From the NCBI GenBank assembly GCA_012511135.1, contig JAAZGQ010000269.1:1-10779 (forward strand): DNA of 10,779 bases. The letters are read 5' to 3'. Origin of the DNA: Bacteroidales bacterium. Lineage in GTDB: Bacteria > Bacteroidota > Bacteroidia > Bacteroidales > UBA1402. The position numbers were made by a program, and so were the translations under genes. Below are positions 1 to 7,293 of the stretch, one piece after another; the stretch's first letter is position 1; every line of letters begins with the position of its first letter. The notes beneath the pieces were generated by a model, which was not told the DNA's origin, did no database searches, and saw only the letters and a list, made by a program, of their open reading frames with translations.

Positions 1-1811
1 GTGGTTGGAACCAGTACCGCTACCTGTTTATTGTCGCAGACAGCTTTAAAGGCTGCCCGTATGGCGACCTCCGTTTTGCCGAAGCCGACATCGCCGCAGA
101 TCAGCCTGTCCATGGGTTTATCCAGCTCCATGTCTTTTTTTACATCGGCCGTGGCTTTGAGCTGATCTGGAGTATCTTCGTAAATGAAGGAGGCTTCCAG
201 AGCCTGTTGCAGATAAGAATCGGGACTGTAGGCAAAACCCTTTTCCTGCATTCGATGCGAGTATAATTTAATGAGGTCTCGGGCTATATCCTTGATTTTG
301 CTCTTGCTCCGGTTTTTTATCCTTTCCCAGGCTCCGCTGCCCAATTTGTGTATGGTAGGTTCAAGGCCTTCTTTGCCCCGGTATTTTGAAATTCGATGCA
401 GGTTGTGGATACTCACAAAGATGGTGTCGTTGTCTTTGTAGGTGATTTTAATTATTTCCTGCATTTTTCCATTGATTTCGGTTCGGAACAGACCGCCGAA
501 ACGTCCTACACCGTGATCGATATGCACTACATAATCGCCAAACTGGAATTGCATCAATTCCTTCATGCTCAAAGCCAGTTTCCCGCTGCGCGCCTGATCG
601 GAGCGTAAACTATACTTGTGAAAGCGGTCAAACAGTTGGTGATCGGTATAACACAACAGTTTGAGCTCATGATCGCAGAAGCCTTCGTGCAGGGTTTGCA
701 GAATGGGATTGAAAGCGATTTGTTGTTGTCTTTCTTCGAAAATGGCCGTAATTCGGTCAAGTTGTTTGGCATTGTTGCTCAGTATACACAGCTGATAGCC
801 CTCTTTTTTGTATTTCTGTAAATGCCCGGCCAGTAAATCAAAACGCTTGGAAAATTTTTCCTGATGGCTGCAGTTGAATTGAATCTCTGTTTGTTGTTCG
901 CCGCTTAAGCCGCTGCCATACTCAAGGTAATTAGTTGATTTGGCAGCCTGTATCAGTTCGCTGGTCTCTGCAAGCAAATAAGCTTCGCTAAAGGTGGACA
1001 GGTCCTCCACTACCAGCTCCATGCGCTTGCAGCAATAATCCAGACCCGAGAAAGCCATAAGAGCCTTTTCTCCAAGATATTCAACTATGGATACAAAGTG
1101 TTCTCCTTTGTTGCTTTGTTGATGAAGTATAATATTAACTTCTGAAAACAGAGAGCTTGACAATTGACTCTCTACTTCGAAACTCCGGATGCTTTCAATT
1201 TCATTTCCAAAGAAATCAATACGAAAGGGAAGTTCGTAGGCCCAGGAATAAACATCGATCAAACTTCCCCTTTGAGCATACTGCCCGGGCTCATAGACGT
1301 AATCGGTCCGTTCAAAGCCGTATTCATTAAGCATTTCAACCACAAAACGATTGTCGATTTGTTCTCCCGTTTTGATTTTTAAGGTATTGTTATTGAGCTC
1401 TTGCTGTGAGAGGACTTTCTCGGCCAGGGCTTCAGGATAGCTGACTATCACCAGTGCTTCTCTGGAAGAGGCTTGTAATGCATTTAGTACTTCGGTTCTG
1501 AGGATAATGTTGCCTGCGTCTTCCAATCCCTTGCCGATTCTGCGTCGATAGCTGGACGGGAACAACAACACTCTGTCACGGCCCAGTAATTGATTCAAAT
1601 CGTGAAAAAGGTAAGCGGCTTGTTCGGCATCGTCCTGTACAAGCAGAAAATCCCGATTTCCGCTATTAAAAAGAGCAGCCAGTGTCAGAGCAGTGGCCGA
1701 GCCGACCAGCCCTTTGAGCCGCAGAGCACCCGAAGATGAGTTCAAATGATGAGCAAGCGCTTTTATCCTTGGATGCGCGTCGTATTGTATTAGTAAGTCC
1801 TGTAGTTCCAA
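1..1811 (-). CDS. mfd: Transcription-repair coupling factor Mfd, N-terminal part (runs off left edge)
   Basis: Mfd removes RNA polymerase stalled at DNA lesions and recruits UvrA for nucleotide excision repair. The window holds about 603 N-terminal codons; the rest of the translocase and the C-terminal domains lie beyond position 1. Visible in order on the minus strand: the N-terminal start MELQDLLIQYDAHPRIKAL and UvrB-homology region, with a YVYEPGQYAQRGSLIDVYSW block near residues 170-190; the RNA polymerase-interacting (CarD/TRCF-like) domain beginning near residue 420, with FGDYVVHIDHGVGRF; the YEDTPDQ motif of the helicase entry; and Walker A GDVGFGKTEVA near residue 573, followed by VAVLVPTT. 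No in-frame ATG lies near the 5' end. The frame is closed by TAA at 1836-1838, and TTG at 1811 places the alignment as in related Bacteroidota Mfd proteins. An ATT slightly upstream is a less likely start. I saw no stop in the lines I translated. It is transcribed divergently from the glycosyltransferase gene. Confidence 0.96.
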   Translation of the reverse strand, partial: MELQDLLIQYDAHPRIKALAHHLNSSSGALRLKGLVGSATALTLAALFNSGNRDFLLVQDDAEQAAYLFHDLNQLLGRDRVLLFPSSYRRRIGKGLEDAGNIILRTEVLNALQASSREALVIVSYPEALAEKVLSQQELNNNTLKIKTGEQIDNRFVVEMLNEYGFERTDYVYEPGQYAQRGSLIDVYSWAYELPFRIDFFGNEIESIRSFEVESQLSSSLFSEVNIILHQQSNKGEHFVSIVEYLGEKALMAFSGLDYCCKRMELVVEDLSTFSEAYLLAETSELIQAAKSTNYLEYGSGLSGEQQTEIQFNCSHQEKFSKRFDLLAGHLQKYKKEGYQLCILSNNAKQLDRITAIFEERQQQIAFNPILQTLHEGFCDHELKLLCYTDHQLFDRFHKYSLRSDQARSGKLALSMKELMQFQFGDYVVHIDHGVGRFGGLFRTEINGKMQEIIKITYKDNDTIFVSIHNLHRISKYRGKEGLEPTIHKLGSGAWERIKNRSKSKIKDIARDLIKLYSHRMQEKGFAYSPDSYLQQALEASFIYEDTPDQLKATADVKKDMELDKPMDRLICGDVGFGKTEVAIRAAFKAVCDNKQVAVLVPT

Positions 1812-1879
1812 TTTGCCAATTAAAATCCCGCGAAATTATAAAAAATCGGCCAATACAGCACGAAGAAGCAAAAAAACCG

Positions 1880-1887
1880 TATATTTG
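1880..1887 (+). promoter_or_regulatory. Candidate Bacteroidota -7 promoter element for the GT2-pyrC operon
   Basis: TATATTTG matches the TAnnTTTG consensus of the Bacteroidota primary sigma factor at every fixed base. It lies 65 bp before the ATG at 1953 and points toward it, so transcription would begin near 1894. No convincing TTG element is seen about 20 bp upstream, so the call rests on the -7 motif and the position in a divergent intergenic region. Confidence 0.5.
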
Positions 1888-1889
1888 AC

Positions 1890-1906
1890 TGCTTATTATA
1901 TAAGCA
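1890..1906. repeat. Short palindrome TGCTTAT-tat-ATAAGCA
   Basis: A perfect 7-bp inverted repeat with a 3-base centre lies just downstream of the -7 motif, at the expected transcription start of the GT2-pyrC operon. Its position would suit an operator or a small 5' hairpin. It is A/T-rich and short, so chance is a real alternative. Confidence 0.3.
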
Positions 1907-1952
1907 CTTCTATAGTATTAACTTGTCAGTAATTAAAGACCCGTTTTGAAGA

Positions 1953-2702
1953 ATGAAATCAGATTCAGTCGTCATTATACCCACATACAACGAAAAAGAA
2001 AACATCGAAGCCATCATACGTCAGGTTTTTGCATTAGCACAATCCTTTCACATCCTGATTGTTGATGATGGTTCTCCCGATGGTACTGCCTCTATCGTGA
2101 AAAATTTACAGAAGGAGTTTCCCTCTGCCCTGCATATAGAGGAGCGTAGGGGAAAACTGGGTTTGGGAACGGCTTATATCCATGGTTTCAAATGGGCCCT
2201 GAAAAACGGCTATGATTTTATTTTTGAAATGGATGCTGATTTTTCGCACAATCCCAAAGATTTACTCAAACTATACCAGGCTTGCTCCAAAGAGGGAGGC
2301 GATCTGGCAATAGGTTCACGTTATATCAATCGCCTGGTGAATGTAATCAACTGGCCTATAGGCAGGGTGTTAATGTCGTATTATGCTTCGGTATACGTGC
2401 GAATTATCACCGGAATGAAGGTCTTTGATACCACTGCCGGTTTTAAATGTTACCGCCGTCAGGTACTTGAAACCATTGAGCTCGATAAGATTAGGTTTAA
2501 AGGCTATGCCTTCCAGATAGAAATGAAATTTACAACCTGGAAATGCGGATTTCGCATTATAGAGGTTCCCATTGTATTTACGAACCGGGAACTGGGTACC
2601 TCCAAAATGAGTGGCGGCATATTTAATGAAGCCGTATTTGGCGTGATCAAAATGCGATTGAACAGCTTTTTTAGAAAATACCCAACAAAAAACAGAAAAT
2701 AA
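1953..2702 (+). CDS. GT2 glycosyltransferase, polyprenol-phosphate mannosyltransferase (DPM1-like)
   Basis: A 249-residue family 2 glycosyltransferase resembling bacterial polyprenol monophosphomannose synthase and eukaryotic DPM1. Such enzymes move a sugar, usually mannose from GDP-mannose, onto a polyprenyl phosphate at the cytoplasmic face of the membrane. The lipid-linked sugar then serves as donor for extracytoplasmic glycosylation. Visible motifs: IPTYNE (residues 9-14), DDGSPDGT (38-45), the DxD-type metal and nucleotide site EMDADFSHNP (92-101), GSRY (121-124), TAGFKCYRR (161-169) and FQIEM (187-191). There is no C-terminal hydrophobic anchor, so this is the short soluble form. The family is well supported; the exact sugar and lipid are inferred. 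The ATG at 1953 follows a TAnnTTTG promoter motif in the intergenic region. The stop codon (2700-2702) abuts the pyrC ATG with no spacer, so the two genes are almost certainly one transcript. Confidence 0.88.
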   Translation: MKSDSVVIIPTYNEKENIEAIIRQVFALAQSFHILIVDDGSPDGTASIVKNLQKEFPSALHIEERRGKLGLGTAYIHGFKWALKNGYDFIFEMDADFSHNPKDLLKLYQACSKEGGDLAIGSRYINRLVNVINWPIGRVLMSYYASVYVRIITGMKVFDTTAGFKCYRRQVLETIELDKIRFKGYAFQIEMKFTTWKCGFRIIEVPIVFTNRELGTSKMSGGIFNEAVFGVIKMRLNSFFRKYPTKNRK

Positions 2703-4052
2703 ATGCAAAAGTGCTTGATTCAAAATGCTACTTTGGTCAACGAAGGCAAGGTCTTCAAGGCTTCAGTATTAATCGAAGGAGAACACATTAGCAGAATTTT
2801 CACCGATGAAGCTTCAATACCTCGCGGTATATCAGAACAATATCCCTGCATTCAGGCGGAAGGTTATTATTTATTTCCGGGCGCCATTGATAGTCATGTG
2901 CATTTTCGTGAACCCGGACTCACACACAAGGCAGATATGCTGTCTGAGTCGCGTGCAGCTTTGGCCGGAGGGGTGACCTCTTTTTTTGATATGCCCAACA
3001 CCAAACCACAGACCACCAGTCTGTCTGCCTGGGAACAAAAAACAGTTTTGGCCGGAGAGCATTCTATGGCAAATTATGCCTTTTATCTGGGAGCTACCAA
3101 TAATAATTTATCTGAACTACTAAAAGCAGATTATAGAAGGATTCCTGCCGTGAAGCTTTTTATGGGGGCTTCAACGGGGAATATGCTGGTGGACGAATCT
3201 TCTGCCATCAGTGAACTTTTTTCCGGGCTGCCGGCGCTCATTGCCATACACGCTGAATCAGAAAGTGTTATTAAGAAAAACAAGGAACGTTATGTGGCTA
3301 AGGCCGGGTCAGAACTACCTGTTTCTTATCATTCCCTGATCAGGGATGCCGAAGCCTGTTACCAATCTTCTGCCCAGGCTGTAGAATTGGCAACAAAATA
3401 CGACAGCCGCCTGCACATTTTGCATCATTCAACCGAACGGGAACTTAGCCTGTTGCAAAATAAAGAGCTGGAAGAAAAAAAGATTACAGCCGAAGTATGT
3501 GTACATCACATGTGGTTTGATGACCGCAATTATGATCGTCTGGGAGCTGCTATCAAATGGAACCCCTCCGTTAAATCGGAAGCTGATAAACTTGCTCTCA
3601 GGATGGCCATAAACAGTAATCTTATCGATGTTGTTTCCACTGATCACTCACCGCATCTTTGGTCAGAAAAAGAGGGTAATTGTTTTAAAGCTGCTTCGGG
3701 AGCTCCTTCTGTTCAGTTTGGGCTGGTTTTGATGCTGGAGCTTTCAGCTCAGGGAGCTTTCAGCCTGAGCACAGTGGTCGAGAAAATGTGTCATGCCCCG
3801 GCACGCCTGTTTCGAATCGCTAAACGGGGCTTTATACGCGAAGGTTATTATGCCGATCTGGTACTGCTCAAGCCGGGAGCAGCCAGAAAGATTAGCAAAG
3901 AGGAAATTATAAGCAAATGCGGATGGTCACCTTACGAAGGGGAAGATGTGCACTGGAGGGTAGACAAGACTTTCGTCAACGGTTCTTTGGCATACGACAG
4001 GGGTCATTTTGCGCAGGAGAAGGCGGCCATGGCCGTAGAATTTATTGTCTGA
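2703..4052 (+). CDS. pyrC: Dihydroorotase (amidohydrolase family)
   Basis: Catalyses reversible cyclisation of N-carbamoyl-L-aspartate to dihydroorotate, the third step of pyrimidine synthesis, in the cytoplasm. The 449 residues have the length of class I dihydroorotases. Metal and substrate motifs seen: DSHVHFREPG (residues 63-72, with His65, His67 and Arg69), FDMPNT (95-100), VKLFMGAS (150-157, with Lys151 in the place of the bridging lysine of many amidohydrolases), IHAE (182-185), HHSTE (241-245), CVHHMWF (266-272) and STDHSPH (312-318, with the catalytic-type Asp314). The set is complete, so an active enzyme is expected rather than a non-catalytic DHOase-like partner. It starts at the base after the preceding stop codon, implying translational coupling to the glycosyltransferase. 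I see no functional reason for the pairing beyond shared expression. Other cyclic amidohydrolases (allantoinase, hydantoinase) are possible but fit the FREPG motif less well. Confidence 0.93.
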   Translation: MQKCLIQNATLVNEGKVFKASVLIEGEHISRIFTDEASIPRGISEQYPCIQAEGYYLFPGAIDSHVHFREPGLTHKADMLSESRAALAGGVTSFFDMPNTKPQTTSLSAWEQKTVLAGEHSMANYAFYLGATNNNLSELLKADYRRIPAVKLFMGASTGNMLVDESSAISELFSGLPALIAIHAESESVIKKNKERYVAKAGSELPVSYHSLIRDAEACYQSSAQAVELATKYDSRLHILHHSTERELSLLQNKELEEKKITAEVCVHHMWFDDRNYDRLGAAIKWNPSVKSEADKLALRMAINSNLIDVVSTDHSPHLWSEKEGNCFKAASGAPSVQFGLVLMLELSAQGAFSLSTVVEKMCHAPARLFRIAKRGFIREGYYADLVLLKPGAARKISKEEIISKCGWSPYEGEDVHWRVDKTFVNGSLAYDRGHFAQEKAAMAVEFIV

Positions 4053-4080
4053 GTCATAGTTTGAGTCTTTGATCAGACAA
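4045..4080 (+). terminator. Inverted repeat at the end of pyrC, possible terminator
   Basis: TTGTCTGA (4045-4052) is perfectly complementary to TCAGACAA (4073-4080), giving an 8-bp stem that includes the pyrC stop codon, with a 20-base loop. Only a weak T-run (TTTTG near 4087) follows. It sits at the right place to end the operon, but the long loop and poor T tract make it a weak intrinsic terminator. Confidence 0.35.
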
Positions 4081-4131
4081 GATTAGTTTTGTAAATATGC
4101 TGTATTAATATAATGAGCTAAATGGTTTTTG

Positions 4132-4163
4132 TTTGTTCATATCTAAAGAAACATTTACCTTTG
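4132..4163 (+). promoter_or_regulatory. ppdK: Bacteroidota promoter of ppdK (TTTG-N20-TACCTTTG)
   Basis: TTTG at 4132-4135 is followed after exactly 20 bases by TACCTTTG at 4156-4163. Both the -33 element and the -7 TAnnTTTG element of Bacteroidota are matched at their consensus spacing. Transcription should begin near 4170, giving an A/T-rich leader of about 50 bases with no Shine-Dalgarno sequence, typical of the phylum. This is the best promoter in the window. Confidence 0.8.
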
Positions 4164-4222
4164 CGCCTTGATAGATACTTAAATAGAGCAACCATAGCCA
4201 ATAACAATTAATTATTTATAAA

Positions 4223-6943
4223 ATGAGCAAGAAGAGCGGTTATTTTTTTGGAAATAAAACAGCCGAAGGCAACGGAGATATGCGGGAGCTGTTAGGCGGT
4301 AAAGGTGCCAACCTGGCCGAGATGAATTTGCTGGGTATGCCTGTTCCTCCGGGATTTACCATAACTACCGAAGTTTGCACCGATTATTTTAAAAAGGGCA
4401 GAGACAGGGTGGTGGCTGAAATTACAACAGAAGTAGAAGCAGCCATGAAAAAGGTTGAAAAAGCCGTAAATGGTCCGGGTTTTGGAGATCCCGAAAACCC
4501 CCTGCTGGTTTCTGTACGCTCTGGAGCCAGAGCTTCCATGCCGGGAATGATGGATACTATCCTAAACCTGGGACTGAACGATCAGGCGGTGGAAGTATTG
4601 GCAAAAAGATCCGGTAATCCCCGCTTTGCCTGGGATTCATACCGCAGGTTTGTGCAAATGTATGGCGATGTGGTCTTGGGTATGAAACCCGAAAAGAAAG
4701 AGGACGAAGATCCATTTGAAGTGATTATTCACGACATGAAAGCCAAACGTCAGGTTATTAACGATACTGAACTGACTACTGAAGACCTCAAAGAACTGGT
4801 CACCTTGTTCAAAGCTGCCGTCAAGCAACAGACAGGCCATGAATTTCCTGCCGATCCCTGGGTGCAACTTTGGGGTGCTGTCTGTTCGGTATTTGACAGT
4901 TGGATGAATGATAGAGCCATTTTATATCGTAAACTGAATAAAATTCCTGTAGAGTGGGGCACTGCTGTCAATGTACAGGCTATGGTGTTTGGTAATATGG
5001 GCAGCAATTCGGCTACCGGTGTTGCTTTTACCAGAGATGCCGCCACCGGAGAGAATCTGTTTAACGGAGAGTATCTGATCAATGCTCAGGGCGAAGATGT
5101 AGTAGCCGGTATTCGTACTCCCCAGCAAATTACCCTCGAAGGTTCCAGACGTTGGGCCGAAGCTCAGGCCATTGATGAGCAGGAACGCAAAACTAAATTT
5201 CCTTCGCTGGAAGAAGCTATGCCCGAAGCTTATAAAGAGCTCTACGCCATTCAGGATCGTCTTGAAGCGCACAGCAAAGATATGCAGGACATTGAATTTA
5301 CTATCCAGGATGGAAAATTGTGGATGCTGCAAACCCGTAACGGTAAGCGTACCGGAGGCGCAATGGTAAAAATTGCCATGGATATGCTGCGAGATGGAAT
5401 GTTAAACGAAAAAGAAGCCATTCTGCGTGTAGATCCCGAAAAACTGGACGAACTTTTACATCCTGTTTTCCAAAAAGCAGCACTGGATGACGCAAAACCA
5501 ATATCAAAAGGTTTGCCCGCTTCACCAGGAGCAGCCTCTGGTCGTGTGGTCTTTTTTGCTGAAGATGCCGAAGAATGGGCAGACAAGGGTGAAAAAGTTA
5601 TTTTGGTACGCATTGAAACATCACCCGAAGACCTGAAAGGAATGAACAAGGCTCAGGGAATTCTGACTGCCCGTGGAGGTATGACATCTCACGCAGCCGT
5701 AGTAGCCCGCGGTATGGGTAAATGCTGTGTTTCTGCTGCCAGTTCTGTTATAATTGATTATAAAGCCCGCAGCATGAAAGTGGGCGAAAAAAACATAAAA
5801 GAAGGCGATTGGTTGTCTTTAAACGGTTCTACAGGCTATGTCTACGAAGGCAAACTAGCCACTCAGGATCCGGAATTGAGCGGTGATTTTGGCCAATTGA
5901 TGAAACTGACCGACAAATACGCTCGTATGGAGGTAAGAACCAATGCCGATACTCCTCACGATGCTTCTGTTGCCAGAGCTTTCGGTGCCAAGGGTATAGG
6001 ACTTACGCGTACAGAACATATGTTTTTCGAAGGAGACAAAATCAAAGCCATGCGAGAAATGATTCTTGCCAGCAACGAAGAAGGCAGGCGCAAAGCCCTG
6101 ACTAAATTGCTACCCTTACAAAAAGCAGACTTTTACGGTATCTTCGAGGCCATGCATGACTTACCCGTCACTGTTCGTTTACTCGATCCCCCTTTGCACG
6201 AATTTGTGCCTCACGATGAGAAAGGGCAAAAAGAGATGGCTGACGTTATGGGTATAACAGTAGCTCAAGTCAGAGAACGTGTAGAGTCCCTGATTGAACA
6301 AAACCCCATGCTGGGTCACAGAGGTTGTCGCCTTGGAAATACTTATCCCGAGATAACCGAAATGCAAAGCCGGGCTATTATTGAAGCTGCCCTGGATCTC
6401 AAAGCAAAGGGCATTAAAGTCATTCCCGAAATAATGGTACCTCTGACAGGTAACCTCAGGGAATTCAATGCTCAGAAAGCCGTTATTGACGAAACAGCAG
6501 AAGCTATTTTCCTGGAACGCAATGCCCGTATTGAATATAAGGTTGGAACCATGATTGAAATTCCGCGGGCTGCTTTAACAGCCAATCGCATAGCCGAGTC
6601 GGCTGAATTTTTCTCTTTTGGAACCAACGACCTTACTCAGATGACATACGGATATAGTCGTGACGACGTGGCTTCCTTCCTTCCTATCTATTTGGAAAAA
6701 GGCATATTGAAGAATGATCCTTTTGCCGTTTTGGATCAAAAAGGTGTAGGTCAATTAATTAATATGGCCACTCAAAACGGAAGAGCCGTAAATCCCAATT
6801 TAAAATGCGGAATATGCGGAGAACATGGTGGAGAGCCTTCTTCGGTGGAATTTTGTCACAGAGTGGGTTTGAACTATGTAAGTTGCTCGCCGTACAGGGT
6901 GCCCATTGCCCGTTTGGCTGCTGCCCAGGCTGCTCTCCGTTAA
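4223..6943 (+). CDS. ppdK: Pyruvate, phosphate dikinase
   Basis: Interconverts pyruvate, ATP and phosphate with PEP, AMP and pyrophosphate. In anaerobic Bacteroidota it can serve glycolysis (PPi-saving) or PEP synthesis. At 906 residues the length fits a full enzyme. Domain order: N-terminal ATP-grasp nucleotide-binding domain starting with GGKGANLAEMNLLGMPVPPGF (residues 25-45) and SVRSGARASMPGMMDTILNLG (97-117); the phosphohistidine domain with GGMTSHAAVVARGMG (485-499), where His490 carries the phosphoryl group and Thr488 is the site used by PPDK regulatory proteins in other organisms; and the C-terminal PEP/pyruvate barrel with GTNDLTQMTYGYSRDD (800-815) and CGICGEHGGEPSS (862-874), where Cys865 is the catalytic acid/base. 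All key residues are present. It has its own strong promoter. No PPDK regulatory protein (DUF299) gene is seen in this window. PEP synthase is excluded by length and the CGEHGGEPSS motif. Confidence 0.97.
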   Translation: MSKKSGYFFGNKTAEGNGDMRELLGGKGANLAEMNLLGMPVPPGFTITTEVCTDYFKKGRDRVVAEITTEVEAAMKKVEKAVNGPGFGDPENPLLVSVRSGARASMPGMMDTILNLGLNDQAVEVLAKRSGNPRFAWDSYRRFVQMYGDVVLGMKPEKKEDEDPFEVIIHDMKAKRQVINDTELTTEDLKELVTLFKAAVKQQTGHEFPADPWVQLWGAVCSVFDSWMNDRAILYRKLNKIPVEWGTAVNVQAMVFGNMGSNSATGVAFTRDAATGENLFNGEYLINAQGEDVVAGIRTPQQITLEGSRRWAEAQAIDEQERKTKFPSLEEAMPEAYKELYAIQDRLEAHSKDMQDIEFTIQDGKLWMLQTRNGKRTGGAMVKIAMDMLRDGMLNEKEAILRVDPEKLDELLHPVFQKAALDDAKPISKGLPASPGAASGRVVFFAEDAEEWADKGEKVILVRIETSPEDLKGMNKAQGILTARGGMTSHAAVVARGMGKCCVSAASSVIIDYKARSMKVGEKNIKEGDWLSLNGSTGYVYEGKLATQDPELSGDFGQLMKLTDKYARMEVRTNADTPHDASVARAFGAKGIGLTRTEHMFFEGDKIKAMREMILASNEEGRRKALTKLLPLQKADFYGIFEAMHDLPVTVRLLDPPLHEFVPHDEKGQKEMADVMGITVAQVRERVESLIEQNPMLGHRGCRLGNTYPEITEMQSRAIIEAALDLKAKGIKVIPEIMVPLTGNLREFNAQKAVIDETAEAIFLERNARIEYKVGTMIEIPRAALTANRIAESAEFFSFGTNDLTQMTYGYSRDDVASFLPIYLEKGILKNDPFAVLDQKGVGQLINMATQNGRAVNPNLKCGICGEHGGEPSSVEFCHRVGLNYVSCSPYRVPIARLAAAQAALR

Positions 6944-6970
6944 GGGAGCAGCTCTCCCGTTCACTACGGG
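6928..6970 (+). promoter_or_regulatory. Three overlapping, mutually exclusive hairpins at the ppdK-HU junction
   Basis: Stem A pairs 6928-6937 with 6944-6953 (10 bp, two G-U pairs, loop CGTTAA) and spans the ppdK stop codon. Stem B pairs GGGAG 6944-6948 with CTCCC 6954-6958. Stem C pairs CCCGT 6956-6960 with ACGGG 6966-6970. B uses bases needed by both A and C, so A plus C and B alone are alternatives. No T tract follows, so this is not a standard intrinsic terminator. It could stabilise the ppdK 3' end, cause partial termination, or act as an attenuator before the HU genes, which show no clear TAnnTTTG promoter in the 56-base gap. Confidence 0.45.
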
Positions 6971-6999
6971 AAATTAAAGAGAACAAACATTGGTTTACT

Positions 7000-7293
7000 A
7001 TGAGAAACAAAGAATTTATTCGTGCTGTTCAGCTTGAATCCGGACTGAATAAAGAAAAAACAGCCTTGCTGATGGAAGCCCTTGCTGCTTCCATCAGCAA
7101 GATGCTGTCAGATGGAGATTCTCTGAGCATACAAGGCTTTGGTTCTTTTGAACCCAGGAAAAAGGATGAACGTTTGTCGGTTAATCCATCTACCGGGAAG
7201 CGTTTTATGATTCCTCCTAAATTGGTTCCATTTTTCAGACCGGGATCAAGTTTGAAAAACAAAGTCAAAAATTTCGGCTCAGATGAACAATAA
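7000..7293 (+). CDS. HU/IHF-family DNA-binding protein (stand-alone)
   Basis: A 97-residue protein of the HU/IHF family, which bind and bend DNA as dimers and shape the nucleoid. The N-terminal helices are MRNKEFIRAVQLESGL (1-16) and KTALLMEALAASISKML (20-36). The family signature follows with SLSIQGFGSFEPRKK (41-55), and then the beta-arm VNPSTGK (61-67), which keeps the DNA-intercalating proline at 63. The C-terminal part IPPKLVPFFRPGSSLKNKV (71-89) matches the usual ending. The frame is open as far back as 6805, but that would overlap ppdK by 139 bases, so the ATG at 7000 is chosen because it begins exactly at the HU domain. Its last 11 bases overlap the next HU-domain gene, implying coupled translation. 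A perfect 15-bp hairpin lies inside the coding sequence at 7065-7101. Divergence from canonical HU suggests a specialised Bacteroidota paralogue. Confidence 0.9.
   Translation: MRNKEFIRAVQLESGLNKEKTALLMEALAASISKMLSDGDSLSIQGFGSFEPRKKDERLSVNPSTGKRFMIPPKLVPFFRPGSSLKNKVKNFGSDEQ
7065..7101 (+). repeat. Perfect 15-bp inverted repeat inside the HU gene
   Basis: CTTGCTGATGGAAGC (7065-7079) is exactly the reverse complement of GCTTCCATCAGCAAG (7087-7101), with a 7-base loop (CCTTGCT). The stem covers codons 22-34, in the second helix of the HU fold. CTTGCTG occurs again at 7081-7087, so the loop partly repeats the left arm. In mRNA this would be a very stable hairpin about 65 bases after the start codon; in supercoiled DNA it could extrude a cruciform. 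No other feature explains it. Confidence 0.8.

Noticed and set aside
396..1382. Several plus-strand open frames of 67-72 codons
   Set aside because: They lie antisense to the continuous mfd frame and show no recognisable domain.
1830..1837. Minus-strand TAATTTCG as an mfd -7 element
   Set aside because: It has one mismatch to TAnnTTTG, lies only about 18 bases from the start codon, and has no properly spaced -33 element.
3737..3764. 12-bp direct repeat GGAGCTTTCAGC, two copies 16 bp apart within pyrC
   Set aside because: The copies are read in different frames and lie within a conserved coding region; probably chance.
4024..4035. 12-bp palindrome CGGCCATGGCCG near the end of pyrC
   Set aside because: It is short, inside coding sequence and not placed near a promoter; likely chance.
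4637..5649. Minus-strand open frames of 76-136 codons inside ppdK
   Set aside because: They are antisense shadows of a well-conserved enzyme, with no domain or start context.
6805..6999. A 65-residue N-terminal extension of the first HU-like protein
   Set aside because: It overlaps the ppdK 3' end by 139 bases in another frame, ends with translated hairpin DNA, and the HU domain starts exactly at the ATG at 7000.
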